A stretch of 59,646 nucleotides of DNA from Zoogloeaceae bacterium (GCA_031277315.1 JAITMP010000007.1:1-59646); one strand, 5' to 3'; positions 15,264 to 24,895 are shown, counted from the first letter of the stretch. Notes: a model not told the origin generated them from the sequence alone. Numbers and translations are program-made.

Positions 15264-16091
15264 ATGAAAGAACTCTGGCTCACCGCAAAACTGGACATCG
15301 CCGAATCGCTGCGGGCGCGCTGGTTCGCCATCTACTGCCTGATCTTCGGCGGTCTGGTGGCGCTGCTGTTCGTCTTCGGCCTGACCGAATCGCGCGTGCT
15401 CGGTTTCATCGGCCTGTCGCGCCTGCTCGTCACCTTCATCCAGCTCACGATGGCGATCCTGCCGATCTTCGTGCTGATTACCACCGTGCGCTCGGTCGCC
15501 GGCGACCGCGAGGCCGGCGTGTTCGAATATCTGCTCTCGCTGCCGGTGGGGCTGGCGGCGTGGTTCTGGGGCAAGATCGTCGGCCGCTATCTGATCATCT
15601 TCCTGCCGGTGTTCGCCGCCATGACCGGCGCCGTGCTGTGGGCGCTGGCGCGCGGCATCGAAGTGCCCTGGGGCATGTTCGCCTACTACACCGCGCTTCT
15701 GGCGGCGATGGGCTGGTGCTTTCTCGGCATCGGCATGCTGATCTCGGCGCTGGCGCGCAGCACCGACGTCGCCCAAGGCATGGCCTTCATGGTCTGGCTG
15801 ACGCTGCTGCTGTTCCTCGACCTGATCCTGCTCGGCGTCATGATTCAGGAACAGGTGCGGCCCGAGGTGGCGGTCGGCATCGCGCTCGCCAATCCGCTGC
15901 AAGTCTTCCGCACCGCCGCGCTGACCCTGTTCGATCCGCAACTCATCGTGCTCGGGCCGTCGGCTTTCGTCATTCTCGACACCTTCGGCGCCGCCGGCTA
16001 TCAGGTCTTCGCCATCCTCTACCCGATTGCAATCGGCGCGCTGTGCGCCGGCGCCGGCTACCTGTTCTTCCGCCGCGGCGATCTGCCCTGA
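15264..16091 (+). CDS. nosY: NosY, ABC transporter permease
   Basis: This 275-residue inner-membrane protein has about six transmembrane helices and the ABC-2-type feature VAGDREAGVFEYLLSLPV after the second helix. It is the membrane partner of NosF in the NosDFY complex. It begins 13 bp after nosL. Confidence 0.95.
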   Translation: MKELWLTAKLDIAESLRARWFAIYCLIFGGLVALLFVFGLTESRVLGFIGLSRLLVTFIQLTMAILPIFVLITTVRSVAGDREAGVFEYLLSLPVGLAAWFWGKIVGRYLIIFLPVFAAMTGAVLWALARGIEVPWGMFAYYTALLAAMGWCFLGIGMLISALARSTDVAQGMAFMVWLTLLLFLDLILLGVMIQEQVRPEVAVGIALANPLQVFRTAALTLFDPQLIVLGPSAFVILDTFGAAGYQVFAILYPIAIGALCAGAGYLFFRRGDLP

Positions 16092-16109
16092 TACTGCCCT
16101 GACAATGCC

Positions 16110-16625
16110 ATGATGCCGCGCGCGATGATTCTGTCGCTCTGCCTCTTGCTCGCGCCAGTCTGGGCGCAGACGCCGCCTGCCGCTGCCGCGCTTTCTGCCG
16201 ACGCGCTGTTCGCCGCCGCATTGCACGACGCCGACAACGCGCCCTTCGCCTTCGCGCAACTGCGCGGCAAGCCGCTCATCGTCAACTTCTGGGCGCGCTG
16301 GTGCGTGCCCTGCCGCAAGGAAATTCCCGAACTCTCCGCCGCCCATGACCGCTACGCCAAGCGCGGCCTCACCGTCGTCGGCATCGCCCTCGACGACAAC
16401 GCCGAAGCCGTGCGCGATTTCACCAAAGCCTATGAGATGCGCTACACCCGCCTGCTCGCCAAAGAAGGCGGCATCGCCCTGATGCAAGCCATCGGCAACC
16501 CGAAAGCCGTCGTCCCCTTCACCCTCGTCATCGACCGCCAGGGCAAAGTCCTCAACATCAAACTCGGCGCCATGACCGCCGCCGAAATCGAGGCCTCCGC
16601 AAAGCAGTTGCTGAAACAGCGATAA
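16110..16625 (+). CDS. TlpA/ResA-like thiol-disulfide oxidoreductase
   Basis: This 171-residue secreted thioredoxin-fold protein has a signal peptide ending VWAQ and the active site WCVPC (C65, C68). It probably keeps Cys ligands of NosL, NosZ CuA or apocytochromes reduced in the periplasm. It is 18 bp after nosY and closes the nos operon. Its place here parallels other nos clusters that end with a thioredoxin-like gene; the target is inferred. Confidence 0.9.
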   Translation: MMPRAMILSLCLLLAPVWAQTPPAAAALSADALFAAALHDADNAPFAFAQLRGKPLIVNFWARWCVPCRKEIPELSAAHDRYAKRGLTVVGIALDDNAEAVRDFTKAYEMRYTRLLAKEGGIALMQAIGNPKAVVPFTLVIDRQGKVLNIKLGAMTAAEIEASAKQLLKQR

Positions 16626-16633
16626 CGCCAGCC

Positions 16634-16681
16634 CGCGCCGGACGGCGATCAAGATGTTCGCGCCGGATGGCGCTCAGGATG
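16634..16681. repeat. Imperfect tandem repeat, 23 nt units
   Basis: Two 23-nt copies (16634-16656 and 16659-16681) begin CGCGCCGGA and differ at three positions, with a 25-nt period. They lie at the convergent end of the tlpA-like gene and the NTF2-like gene, and the second copy overlaps the stop codon of the latter. No function is evident. Confidence 0.6.
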
Positions 16682-17099
16682 CCTGCGGCATGCTATGCCA
16701 CCACAATGCGCAGGACTTGCACAAACCGCCTTCAAATTCCGCCTTCAACACGCCGTCGAGAATCATTCGGGGCAGCGGATCGCCCGGCTTGCGCGCCACC
16801 AGATTCGTGCCGGTTGATTTGGCCCAGATCTGAAACAACTCCTCCGACGCAACCTGATACGTCACATGCCAATGGGCCATGCCGCCCGCAGGCATCGCCG
16901 CCAGCACCTCGTACGCGACATGCACATCTTCCTGCAACTTCACGCGCCGCCAATATTCGGCAAGCTGCGCATGCCCGCGCTGAACGGCAAACGGCGTGTT
17001 GCGATACTCGCCATCAGTCGTGAACAACGACGCGAACATGGCTTCATCGCGCCGCTCCCACGCTTCCTTGTAAGCACGCATAAATTGCTCGATGTTCAT
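16674..17099 (-). CDS. NTF2-like/SnoaL-like protein
   Basis: This 141-residue protein has the NTF2-like pattern: an N-terminal helix pair (FMRAYKEAWERRD), the FTTDGEYRNTPF strand and a later sheet with HWHVTYQV. Such proteins are small cone-shaped folds used as enzymes or binding modules. No catalytic residue can be named. AAAGGAATCCAG before the ATG supports the start. It is convergent with the nos operon and appears as a single gene. Confidence 0.72.
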   Translation of the reverse strand: MNIEQFMRAYKEAWERRDEAMFASLFTTDGEYRNTPFAVQRGHAQLAEYWRRVKLQEDVHVAYEVLAAMPAGGMAHWHVTYQVASEELFQIWAKSTGTNLVARKPGDPLPRMILDGVLKAEFEGGLCKSCALWWHSMPQAS

Positions 17100-17184
17100 C
17101 TGGATTCCTTTTAACGTCTGACGTTGGAGACAAGGGGCCGTCTAGAGGCGGTACGCCGGAAGATGGTTCCGCTTAGCCGAAAAA

Positions 17185-17742
17185 TTATGTATGAGGCTCA
17201 TGTTTGGTTTGCCAAAACGAGATTTGATAGGCTGCCAAATCATCTTCGTCTTCTGGGGCGAAGAACTCAACGGTACAGGGCTTGTCCGGAAACTGCCAAC
17301 TCAGTTTGGCTTGATAGATTTCTTTCAGGGTGTTACCGAGTAACAGGATTTTGTCCTTTGAAAGATCCTCGCATCCACCGTACTGAATACCATCCAAGTG
17401 CTGATGGTTCATAACCCATTCTGTACTTTGGCGAGTCGCGCCATCTTGATTTTCGAATCCCCTCAAGGATTCCAAAGAAAATCCCTCATGGAGAATGTAG
17501 CCGTCAAACTCGACAAACTTGGGCCAGAAGATCGTCGTATATCCGACCGCTAGCCTGAAATTTCCAGAACAGCTTACCCACGATTCAAGGTCAATGCCTT
17601 TGCCATTGTTCCAAGCTGCAAGCTCCTCCTGCATGCTTTCCGGGATACCGAAAGTGTTCTTATGCATAACGAAAGTTAACCAATGCGCTTTAGCGCGTCC
17701 GAGTTCAAAACCAAGTCGTGCTTGGGTATAACTTAAACCCAT
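17185..17742 (-). CDS. Hypothetical protein, 185 aa
   Basis: I do not recognise this protein. It is Trp- and aromatic-rich (SWVSCSGNF, YTTIFWPKF, LSWQFPDKP), acidic at the C-terminus, and has no signal peptide or membrane segment. Composition suggests an immunity-like or metabolite-binding soluble protein, but nothing specific supports this. Base composition is visibly lower in GC than the nos and nap genes. Its ATG overlaps the stop of a small possible membrane ORF upstream. No clear Shine-Dalgarno is seen. Confidence 0.6.
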   Translation of the reverse strand: MGLSYTQARLGFELGRAKAHWLTFVMHKNTFGIPESMQEELAAWNNGKGIDLESWVSCSGNFRLAVGYTTIFWPKFVEFDGYILHEGFSLESLRGFENQDGATRQSTEWVMNHQHLDGIQYGGCEDLSKDKILLLGNTLKEIYQAKLSWQFPDKPCTVEFFAPEDEDDLAAYQISFWQTKHEPHT

Positions 17743-17903
17743 CTAAAAAACAGCAATTGAAAAACATCCTTGCGGTCGCCGAAGAATGCGGCCAAAAGCG
17801 GGATTATGCCGACGACCAGAAAGCCGAAAAAACCATACGGATTAAACGGCGACACGGCCAGCCAGAACCACGCGGCAACACCCCATAAGGATAGCCCGAT
17901 CAC
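17733..17903 (-). CDS. Possible small membrane protein, 56 aa
   Basis: A short frame with a GTG start encodes a very hydrophobic peptide containing LSLWGVAAWFWLAV, then SPFNPYGFF and a second hydrophobic segment LVVGIIPLLAAFF, ending in charged GDRKD. It would be a two-helix membrane protein. Its end overlaps the ATG of the 185-aa gene by 10 bp, which suggests coupling. No Shine-Dalgarno is visible and an in-frame stop lies seven codons before the GTG (at 17924-17922), so it may be a remnant. Confidence 0.35.
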   Translation of the reverse strand: MIGLSLWGVAAWFWLAVSPFNPYGFFGFLVVGIIPLLAAFFGDRKDVFQLLFFRWV

Positions 17904-18018
17904 AATATGAACAGGCGAACCAGAATTTCACTTGCGGTTTGGTCAGGGGCCAGGAGTTTCATTGCAATACCTGCATTCAAGGCAAGCGGTAACGAAGCCG
18001 TCCGCTTTGGGCGATTTG

Positions 18019-18273
18019 TCAGCCCGCGTTCTTCGCAACCAGCGGAAAAGCCGCTGGCTTGCGGATAGACTCAATCGAAAGATCAATGTCCAAGTCGGGC
18101 CAGTAAAGGTGGTTTTTGCTTGGCCGCTCCACATGGGACACTTGGCCGATAGTGGCTTGACGAAACCAGGGGAACTGCTCATACGTCAACAGCAGTTCCT
18201 CGTCCTCCAGCAGCAGCCAGAGTCCGTTTGGGGAAATATGCGTCACCTCAACAGAGCCAGTGATTCGAGGCAT
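18019..18273 (-). CDS. DUF2442 protein
   Basis: This 84-residue protein matches the DUF2442 pattern: a short strand, ISPNGLWLLLEDEELLLTYEQFPWF near the N-terminus, then WPDLDIDLSIESIR at the end. Members often sit beside DUF4160 or toxin-antitoxin genes; neither is seen here, so it may be an orphan. The start at 18273 follows AGGGAGA; the in-frame ATG at 18312 lacks a ribosome site. The region 17904-18018 before it holds no gene I can support. Confidence 0.75.
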   Translation of the reverse strand: MPRITGSVEVTHISPNGLWLLLEDEELLLTYEQFPWFRQATIGQVSHVERPSKNHLYWPDLDIDLSIESIRKPAAFPLVAKNAG

Positions 18274-18378
18274 TTTGAATCTCCCTGTGAGCGACAGCCA
18301 GAACCGCGCCAAAAGACGACAAAAGGCCGCGACCGGGGTTGCCAGTCGCGGCCTCGTTGCGACGCGAGAGCGTGCCGT

Positions 18379-18834
18379 TTATTTCTGGATGTTGCCGACG
18401 AAGGTGTTCTCGACCAGCGGCTTGGCGTCAACCTGCGGCACGTGGCAGGTGTTGCACTGGTAGCGATCCATCGTCACAACCTTCTTGGTGCCGTCGGCGC
18501 TGAAGGCAAGGTGGCTGTCGCCGACTTTCGGCGCGTTTTTCTCGCGGTATTTCTCAAGGCTGTGGCAGCTCAGGCACTGGTTTTCCTCGACGGTGATCTC
18601 GTCGAAGTTGTCGACCGCGTGCGGCACCAGCGGGGGCTGTTCCTTGAAAGTGCGGTCGATGGGCTTTTGCAGGCCGGGTTTCTTGCCGGCATAAGCCTTT
18701 TCATCCGGCGCATGGTCTGGCGCTGCCGTATCCGCGCCGCGCAGCGTGTTCACGCTGGCCACCTGCTGGGCCATGCTCCATCCCGAAACCGCAACCAGTG
18801 CGGCAGCCAGGATAATCGTGATGGACTTCTTCAT
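18379..18834 (-). CDS. napB: NapB, dihaem electron-transfer subunit of periplasmic nitrate reductase
   Basis: This 151-residue secreted protein has two haem sites, CLSCH (C87, C90, H91) and CNTCH (C127, C130, H131), and the distal ligands H72 (in PPLVPH) and H108 (in DSHL), as in NapB. It passes electrons to NapA. The start at 18834 follows GGGAGA. It is the last gene of the nap operon. Confidence 0.96.
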   Translation of the reverse strand: MKKSITIILAAALVAVSGWSMAQQVASVNTLRGADTAAPDHAPDEKAYAGKKPGLQKPIDRTFKEQPPLVPHAVDNFDEITVEENQCLSCHSLEKYREKNAPKVGDSHLAFSADGTKKVVTMDRYQCNTCHVPQVDAKPLVENTFVGNIQK

Positions 18835-18917
18835 GATCGTCTCCCTTCGCGTCGTCTCAAAGTTGAAAAACAAAACTGCTCAAAAAAATGGATGATGCCC
18901 TATGCGTACCTGTTTAC

Positions 18918-19829
18918 CTATTCGCACGCCGCCGCCATCTTCTGCGCCGGCGCTGAAACCTTTTCCGCTTGTTTGTTGAACCGCGTACCGAAGGTGAATA
19001 CGTCCTTCGCGCAAATGTCGATGCAGCGTCCGCAGTTGGTGCAGCCCGCCGCCCGGATCACCGGCCCCGCGCCGCCAACGCTTTTCAAGGCGGGCCGGAT
19101 CACCTGCGGTTCCGGGCAAACGGCGAAGCAATCCATGCAGTCGTTGCAGTCGGCCCGCTTCGCCGCCACCACCCGCACCAGGCTGACTTTTCCGAGCAGC
19201 CCGTAGAACGCGCCCATCGGGCAGAGATGGCCGCACCAGCCGTCGTTCATGACGAAGATGTCAAAGAGAAAGATCACCAGGATCACGACCCAGGCGGCGC
19301 CAAGACCGAAGATCAGGCTGCGATGCAACATGGATACCGGGTTGACCAGTTCCCACGCCAGCGTGCCGGTGCCCAGCGCCAGCGCCAGCGTGAGGGCCAG
19401 AATCCAGTAGCGCGTCGCGCGCGAGACGTGCGCGCCGCCCTTGATGCCGAAACGTTGACGCAGCCAGGCGGCGGCGTCCGTCACCATGTTCACGGGGCAG
19501 ACCCAGCCGCAGAAAACGCGGCCGCCGATCAGCAGATAGAACGTCAGCACGATTACCGCGCCGATAACCGCCCGGGTTTCCGGCAGATGCCGCGTCAGCA
19601 GGACTTGCAGAAAGAGATAGGGATCGGTCAGCGGCAGGATGTCCAGCGTATAGCTGAAGCTCAGATTGCCTTTCACGATCCAGATGCCGGCCAGCGGCCC
19701 GAGCAGAAACAGGGCGAGGATGCTCAATTGCGAAACGCGCCGCGCCAGCAGCCATTTGTGCGCCCGCAGCCAGCCCTTGACGGCGACGGCTTCGGCCCCG
19801 ATGACCCGGCTGGCGCGCTGGGCGTTCAC
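18918..19829 (-). CDS. napH: NapH, membrane quinol dehydrogenase subunit
   Basis: This 303-residue protein has about four transmembrane helices, the cysteine motifs CGWVCP and CGHLCP, and a C-terminal ferredoxin domain with [12 protein letters not shown] and [11 protein letters not shown]. With NapG it oxidises quinol and feeds NapB/NapA. It overlaps napG by 4 bp. It is a paralogue of the nosH product in the same window. Confidence 0.95.
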   Translation of the reverse strand: MNAQRASRVIGAEAVAVKGWLRAHKWLLARRVSQLSILALFLLGPLAGIWIVKGNLSFSYTLDILPLTDPYLFLQVLLTRHLPETRAVIGAVIVLTFYLLIGGRVFCGWVCPVNMVTDAAAWLRQRFGIKGGAHVSRATRYWILALTLALALGTGTLAWELVNPVSMLHRSLIFGLGAAWVVILVIFLFDIFVMNDGWCGHLCPMGAFYGLLGKVSLVRVVAAKRADCNDCMDCFAVCPEPQVIRPALKSVGGAGPVIRAAGCTNCGRCIDICAKDVFTFGTRFNKQAEKVSAPAQKMAAACE

Positions 19830-20686
19830 AGTTGGCCTCCTTGCAGGGCGCGCGGCGGCGCCGGCGGCGCGCCGGGGGGCGGCGCTTCGCCGCCGGGTAT
19901 CAGCCCCTTGCCCGATTCATAACGCATGCCTTCGGGCAGGTTGTACTGGTGCTGGGCATCGGGCGCCACCAGACTGTGGCCCGCTTTCTGCTGCTCCACC
20001 CAGCCGAGGCGGTAATGCTTGCCCGGCTCGCCCTTGGCAAGCTCAATCGGATAGACCTTGATCGCCGCCACTTCGAGCGGACAGCCCGCCTCGCACTTGC
20101 CGCAGCCGGTGCAGGCATCGGAATGCACGACGGGAATGAACAGCGCGTGCTTGCCGGTGCGGGCGTTCAACTGCTGCTCCAGCGTGATGGCCTTGTCGAT
20201 GAGCGGGCAGATGCGGTAGCAGATTTCGCAGCGCAGACCGAGAAAGTTGAGGCAGTTTTCCTCATCCACCAGCACCGCCAGACCCATTTTCGATTTCGTG
20301 ATGTCGGTCAGGGCGTGGTCGAGCGCGCCGGTCGGGCAGGCTTTCACGCAGGGGATGTCTTCACACATTTCGCACGGCACTTGCCGGGCGACGAAATACG
20401 GCGTGCCGGTCGCCACCGGCTCTTCCGGCTTGGCGAGACTGAGAATGTTGTAAGGACAGTCGCGCACGCACAGACCGCAGCGCACACAGGCGCCGAGAAA
20501 TTCCCGTTCCTTGATCGCGCCCGGCGGACGCAGCGCCAGCGGCGGCAGCGCCTTGGCCTGCGTGGCGTACAGGCCGACGCCCACGCCAAGCAGCCCGACG
20601 CCGCAGGTCATGCGGGCGGCATCGAGCAGAAATTGCCGCCGCGAGGCGGCGGGTTTCCCGGATTTGCGGGCGTCCATGACAGCCAT
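19826..20686 (-). CDS. napG: NapG, ferredoxin-type subunit
   Basis: This 286-residue protein has a Tat signal (SRRQFLLDA) and four [4Fe-4S] cysteine clusters, starting with [12 protein letters not shown] and ending with [12 protein letters not shown]. It is the periplasmic partner of NapH. A proline/glycine-rich tail follows the last cluster. No strong Shine-Dalgarno is visible for the ATG at 20686; ATG at 20677 is an alternative. Confidence 0.95.
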   Translation of the reverse strand: MAVMDARKSGKPAASRRQFLLDAARMTCGVGLLGVGVGLYATQAKALPPLALRPPGAIKEREFLGACVRCGLCVRDCPYNILSLAKPEEPVATGTPYFVARQVPCEMCEDIPCVKACPTGALDHALTDITKSKMGLAVLVDEENCLNFLGLRCEICYRICPLIDKAITLEQQLNARTGKHALFIPVVHSDACTGCGKCEAGCPLEVAAIKVYPIELAKGEPGKHYRLGWVEQQKAGHSLVAPDAQHQYNLPEGMRYESGKGLIPGGEAPPPGAPPAPPRALQGGQL

Positions 20687-20759
20687 GGTTTCATGTTGGC
20701 AAGCGGGCAGCGGTTGCTTTTTCGCCGCCCGCCCGCGCGCTCCCTGATGCCTTATCCGC

Positions 20760-23300
20760 TCAGACCTTGACGATCTTCACCGCGCACTTCTTGAAGTCGG
20801 TCTCTTTCGAGATCGGGCACGTGGCGTCCAGCGTCAGCTTGTTCACCAACCGGCTCTCGTCGAAGAAGGGAATGAACACCAGCCCTTCCGGCACCTTGTT
20901 GCGCCCCTTGGTGTCGACGCGCAACTCGATTTCGCCGCGGCGGGTGACCGCCTTGACGATGTCATGGCGCTTGATGCCGCGCTTGTCGGCGTCTTTCGGG
21001 TGCATCCACACCACGGCGTCGGGGAAGGCGCGATACAGTTCCGGCACGCGGCGCGTCATGGTGCCGGTATGCCAGTGCTCCAGCACGCGGCCGGTGCACA
21101 GCCAGAGATCGAATTCCTTGTCCGGCTCCTCGGCCGCCGGCTGGTAGGGCAGCGCAAAAATGACCGCCTTGCCGTCGGGCTTGCCGTAGAACTTGACGCC
21201 CTCGCCGGACTTGACGTAGGGGTCGTACCCTTCACGGTAACGCCACAGCGTTTCCTTGCCGTTGACCACCGGCCAGCGCATGCCGCGCACCTTGTGGTAC
21301 TGATCGAATTCGCCCAGATCCTTGCCCTTGCCGAGACCGAACTGGCGGTATTCCTCGAACAGGCCCTTCTGCGCGTAGAAGCCGAACGCTTCCGTCTCGT
21401 CATTCGTGTAGTTGGCCCAGGCGTGCGCGTTGGTCTTCGCCGCTTCCGCCTTGGCGAAGGTGTTGACCTGGCCGTTGGCGTAGAGCACGTCGTACAGCGT
21501 CTTGCCCTTGTAGCCGGGGTTGCTGTCGAGAATTTCGGCGGGCCACACTTCGTCGGTCTTGAAACGCTTCGAGAACTCGATGTACTGCCACAGGTCGGAC
21601 TTCGACTCGCCCGGCGCCTTCACCTGCTGACGCCAGAACTGGCCGCGCCGCTCGGCGTTGCCGAAAGCGCCTTCCTTTTCCATCCACATCGCCGAGGGCA
21701 GAATCAGGTCGGCCGCCATGGCCGTCACCGTCGGATAAGCGTCGGAGACGACGATGAAGTTCTCCGGATTGCGGAAGCCGGGGTAGCGTTCCTGATTGAT
21801 GTTCGGCCCGGCCTGCATATTGTTGGTGGTGGTGGTCCAGTAGAAATTGAGCTTGCCGTCCTTCAGCGCGCGGTCCTGCGCCACGGCGTGCAGACCGATC
21901 TCGCCGCGCAACGTGCCCGCCGGGATTTTCCAGATTTCCTCGGCCCGCTTGCGGTGATCCGGGTTGGCGATCAGCATGTCCGCCGGCAGGCGGTGGGCGA
22001 AGGTGCCGACCTCGCGCGCCGTGCCGCAGGCGGACGGCTGGCCGGTAAGCGAGAACGGGCTATTGCCCGGCTCGGAGATCTTGCCCACCAGCAGGTGGAC
22101 GTTGTAGATCATGTTGTTCACCCAAGTGCCGCGGGAGTGCTGGTTGAAGCCCATGGTCCAGTAGGACGTGACCTTGGTCTTCGGATCGGCGTACAGCTTG
22201 GCGAGCGCCTCCAGTTTTTCTTTCGGCACGCCGGAAAGCTGCGCGGTGTAGTCGAGCGTATAAGTGGAGACGAACTGCTTGAACTCGTCGAACGTGATCG
22301 GCGAAGCGCCCTGCGGATTGCCGCGTGGCTTGCCGTCGGGGCCGGGATAGCCGTTATTGTTGGCATCCTTTTCCAGCGGATGGTTGGGCCGCAGGCCGTA
22401 GCCGATGTCGGTGACGCCTTTCTGGAAACCGACGTGCTTGGCGACGAAATCCTGATTCACCGCGTTGTTCTGGATGATGTAGTTGCAGATGTAGTTGAGA
22501 ATCGCCAGGTCGGTCTGCGGCTTGAAGATCAGTTCCGCGTCGGCCACTTCGCAGGAGCGGTGCGAGAAGGTGGACAGCACATGCACCTTGACGTGTTGCG
22601 CCGACAGGCGGCGGTTGGTGATGCGCGACCAGAGAATCGGGTGCATCTCCGCCATATTGGAGCCCCAGAGGACGAAGGCGTCGGCATGCTCGGCATCGTC
22701 ATAGCAGCCCATCGGCTCGTCGGCGCCGAAGGTGCGGATGAAGCCGAACACGGCGGAGGCCATGCAGTGGCGGGCGTTCGGGTCGATGTTGTTGGAGCGG
22801 AAGCCGGCCTTGAACAGCTTGTTGGCGGCGTAGCCTTCCCAGATCGTCCACTGGCCGGAGCCGAACATGCCGACGGCGGCCGGCCCCTTCGCCTTCAGCG
22901 CGGCCTTGCATTTCTCTTCCATGATGTCGAAAGCCTGCTGCCAGCTCACCGGCGCGAACTCGCCGTTCTTGTCGAACTTGCCGTTCTTCATGCGCAGCAG
23001 CGGTGTCGTCAGGCGATCCTTGCCGTACTGGATCTTGGAAAGGAAATATCCCTTGACGCAGTTCAGGCCCTTGTTGACCGGCGCGTCCGGGTCGCCCTGC
23101 GTAGCGACGATGCGGCCCTCCCTGACGCCGACCAGCACACCGCAGCCGGTGCCGCAGTAACGGCAAACGCCCTTGTCCCAGCGGATGCCGTCGGCGCCCT
23201 GGGCCAGCGCCTGCGAGACGGGCAGGGTCACGCCCGCCACGGTGGCGGCAGCAGCGGCGGCATTCGCCTTGATGAATTCACGACGCGTCAGAGTAGACAT
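20760..23300 (-). CDS. napA: NapA, periplasmic nitrate reductase catalytic subunit
   Basis: This 846-residue molybdoenzyme reduces nitrate to nitrite. It has a Tat signal (TRREFIKAN), a [4Fe-4S] site with C46, C49, C53 and C81, and the molybdenum ligand C179 in DPNARHC. Bis-MGD contact regions follow throughout and the C-terminal beta-barrel domain is complete. Length matches NapA. It follows napD by 21 bp and is followed by napG. Confidence 0.98.
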   Translation of the reverse strand: MSTLTRREFIKANAAAAAATVAGVTLPVSQALAQGADGIRWDKGVCRYCGTGCGVLVGVREGRIVATQGDPDAPVNKGLNCVKGYFLSKIQYGKDRLTTPLLRMKNGKFDKNGEFAPVSWQQAFDIMEEKCKAALKAKGPAAVGMFGSGQWTIWEGYAANKLFKAGFRSNNIDPNARHCMASAVFGFIRTFGADEPMGCYDDAEHADAFVLWGSNMAEMHPILWSRITNRRLSAQHVKVHVLSTFSHRSCEVADAELIFKPQTDLAILNYICNYIIQNNAVNQDFVAKHVGFQKGVTDIGYGLRPNHPLEKDANNNGYPGPDGKPRGNPQGASPITFDEFKQFVSTYTLDYTAQLSGVPKEKLEALAKLYADPKTKVTSYWTMGFNQHSRGTWVNNMIYNVHLLVGKISEPGNSPFSLTGQPSACGTAREVGTFAHRLPADMLIANPDHRKRAEEIWKIPAGTLRGEIGLHAVAQDRALKDGKLNFYWTTTTNNMQAGPNINQERYPGFRNPENFIVVSDAYPTVTAMAADLILPSAMWMEKEGAFGNAERRGQFWRQQVKAPGESKSDLWQYIEFSKRFKTDEVWPAEILDSNPGYKGKTLYDVLYANGQVNTFAKAEAAKTNAHAWANYTNDETEAFGFYAQKGLFEEYRQFGLGKGKDLGEFDQYHKVRGMRWPVVNGKETLWRYREGYDPYVKSGEGVKFYGKPDGKAVIFALPYQPAAEEPDKEFDLWLCTGRVLEHWHTGTMTRRVPELYRAFPDAVVWMHPKDADKRGIKRHDIVKAVTRRGEIELRVDTKGRNKVPEGLVFIPFFDESRLVNKLTLDATCPISKETDFKKCAVKIVKV

Positions 23301-23321
23301 TTTTCAAGCCTCCTGTTTCTG

Positions 23322-23603
23322 TTAATTGCGGCCAGCCTCGCGGCCGGCCTGCGCTGCAACGGGATTATCGGGATCGGATTCGTATTGATGAAAAACCATG
23401 GCCGCCGACATCACCCCGGCCATCATGCTGATGCGGTCGAAGGTGCTGGCAGTCTCGCCGTCGGTTTCGGTTTCGATGGTGACGACGAATTTGCCGTCAT
23501 CGGTTGCGGCATGCACTTCCACGCCCGGAATTTGCTCAAGATCGCCGCGTACCGATAAAATCTCGGCCGGCTGGACGTGCACAATAATGCTGGAAATATT
23601 CAT
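23322..23603 (-). CDS. napD: NapD, NapA signal-peptide chaperone
   Basis: This 93-residue protein has the NapD features ISSIIVHVQP at the N-terminus and a ferredoxin-like fold with GVEVHA and GKFVVTIE. It binds the Tat signal of NapA before export. It is the first gene of napDAGHB, so napE, napF and napC are absent from this locus. Confidence 0.92.
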   Translation of the reverse strand: MNISSIIVHVQPAEILSVRGDLEQIPGVEVHAATDDGKFVVTIETETDGETASTFDRISMMAGVMSAAMVFHQYESDPDNPVAAQAGREAGRN

Positions 23604-23690
23604 GCTGCTTGCGGAGAAAATCCTTGGGGAAAAATCCTTACGCTCCGTAGGGCGTTCGCATCATGCTATGCCCCACTCACCCTAGATTCG

Positions 23691-23704
23691 TTGATAAATG
23701 TCAA
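23691..23704 (-). promoter_or_regulatory. FNR/DNR-type box upstream of napDAGHB
   Basis: TTGAT-AAAT-GTCAA matches the FNR/DNR consensus arms TTGAT and (A/G)TCAA with a 4-bp centre. It lies 88 bp upstream of the napD start codon. On the minus strand a CATGAT hexamer at 23665-23660 could be the -10, which would put the box near -42, the activating position. This predicts induction under low oxygen or nitrogen oxides. Confidence 0.7.
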
Positions 23705-23778
23705 TTTTTAAAGGAAATAAGTTTCGTCAATAATAGCGCATCGTTGCGGATATTGCCCGCATTCATCGTCATTATTTG

Positions 23779-24492
23779 TCATGTCGAAAAATCGAACGCC
23801 CAAGTCTCCCCCGAAAGATCACGCTGCCAGACAACCTGATGCGGGGGCGTGATGTGCAGGGTCCAGCCCTCCTGCCGGTTCCGGTAAGGTCTGCGCGCCG
23901 CCTTGAAGACGCCGGGCGTCAAGATCGCCACGCAGATGCCGCCCGGATTACGCGCCGATTCGTAGCGGATCAACTCCATCCCCTCCTGGCGGGCGGCATC
24001 CGCCAAGGCTTGCGTGTGCGAGTAATCGGAAGGGTGCGTCCACAACGCGCGCTGTTCCGCGAATGGGGGCGAGGAAAGATCAAGGGCGCGGCGGGTCGCG
24101 CCGTGGAATTCAAACAGCGTCAGTTGCGCGGTCTTCCGGCGCGCGCTGAGAAACGCGCTGTCCATCCAGAACCGGAGCCGCCAGTATCCGCTCTCGGCGC
24201 AGGCGGTCTGCCGCTCCTCGGCGCCATAGAAAACGCCGGGATCATGGCGGCGCCGGAAACGGGAGCCGCTCGACAAGGACGCATACCGGAAAGGCGTGGC
24301 GAGGAGCCAGTGCAAAGCGTCCGCATCCGGCGGCAGGCGCGGTTTGGCTTCTTCCAGAATATGTTCGAGCATCGCCTGATCCGCGAGCGAGCCATGCGCC
24401 AGCCCCATGGTGGCGACCTTGTGCTGCGCCTCGACGGCGCGCCAGCCGGCGCGCGCCCAATCCCGGCTTTCAGACGCGAGCGCGATGGGCAT
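23779..24492 (-). CDS. RES-domain toxin
   Basis: This 237-residue protein carries a RES domain, including the region RYASLSSGSRFRRRHDPGVF followed by YGAEERQTACAE, with the Arg, Tyr and Glu residues typical of the family. RES toxins degrade NAD+ or modify metabolic enzymes through ADP-ribosyl transfer. The start at 24492 is the first ATG after the N-terminal overlap with the antitoxin (23 bp). Part of the N-terminal region (before RES) is longer than in minimal members. Confidence 0.85.
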   Translation of the reverse strand: MPIALASESRDWARAGWRAVEAQHKVATMGLAHGSLADQAMLEHILEEAKPRLPPDADALHWLLATPFRYASLSSGSRFRRRHDPGVFYGAEERQTACAESGYWRLRFWMDSAFLSARRKTAQLTLFEFHGATRRALDLSSPPFAEQRALWTHPSDYSHTQALADAARQEGMELIRYESARNPGGICVAILTPGVFKAARRPYRNRQEGWTLHITPPHQVVWQRDLSGETWAFDFST

Positions 24493-24853
24493 CGAGGTAT
24501 TCGCACACCTGCAATAAACCATCGACCCGCTTGATGAGCGCGATCGGCTGTTGCCCGGAAAAAGCCGCGTTGGCCGACCGGAGCCAGCCGCGCGCCAATT
24601 CGTCGTCGCCTCCCAGCAATGTGAAAAGGGAACGGTAAAGCCGCACGAGATGGGCGGCCAGCTCCCATTCTTTTGCCGCTTCCTTCAACCGGTAATTGCC
24701 GTGCACAAGACGGGAGGCCGTCGATTGGCTCACCCCGACGATCTGCCCGATGTCAGTCGGCCCCATGCCAAGCCGGTTGGCGGCATCCGCCACCGCCCGC
24801 GACAGAACACTCCTGCGCTCGGATAAAACGGCAGCGTCGGCTTGTCGCGGCAT
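24470..24853 (-). CDS. Xre/MbcA/ParS-type antitoxin
   Basis: This 127-residue protein has an N-terminal helix-turn-helix (IGQIVGVSQSTASRLVHG) and a C-terminal MbcA/ParS-type toxin-binding domain (LFTLLGGDDELARGWLRS, then ALIKRVDGLLQVCEYLDAH). It precedes the RES toxin, the standard order for this family. GAGGA 4 bp before the ATG supports the start. Confidence 0.88.
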   Translation of the reverse strand: MPRQADAAVLSERRSVLSRAVADAANRLGMGPTDIGQIVGVSQSTASRLVHGNYRLKEAAKEWELAAHLVRLYRSLFTLLGGDDELARGWLRSANAAFSGQQPIALIKRVDGLLQVCEYLDAHRARV

Positions 24854-24881
24854 GGCATCCTCAGAATTTATATTGTGTTTT

Positions 24882-24895
24882 TATTCTATAGAATA
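24882..24895. promoter_or_regulatory. Palindromic operator of the RES-Xre operon
   Basis: TATTCTATAGAATA is a perfect 14-bp palindrome 28 bp upstream of the antitoxin start. A TATAAA-like stretch follows on the minus strand. Autoregulation by the Xre-type antitoxin at a site like this is expected for the family. Confidence 0.6.

Noticed and set aside
20964-23558. 864-aa open frame antisense to napA
   Set aside because: Shadow of napA with no recognisable domain.
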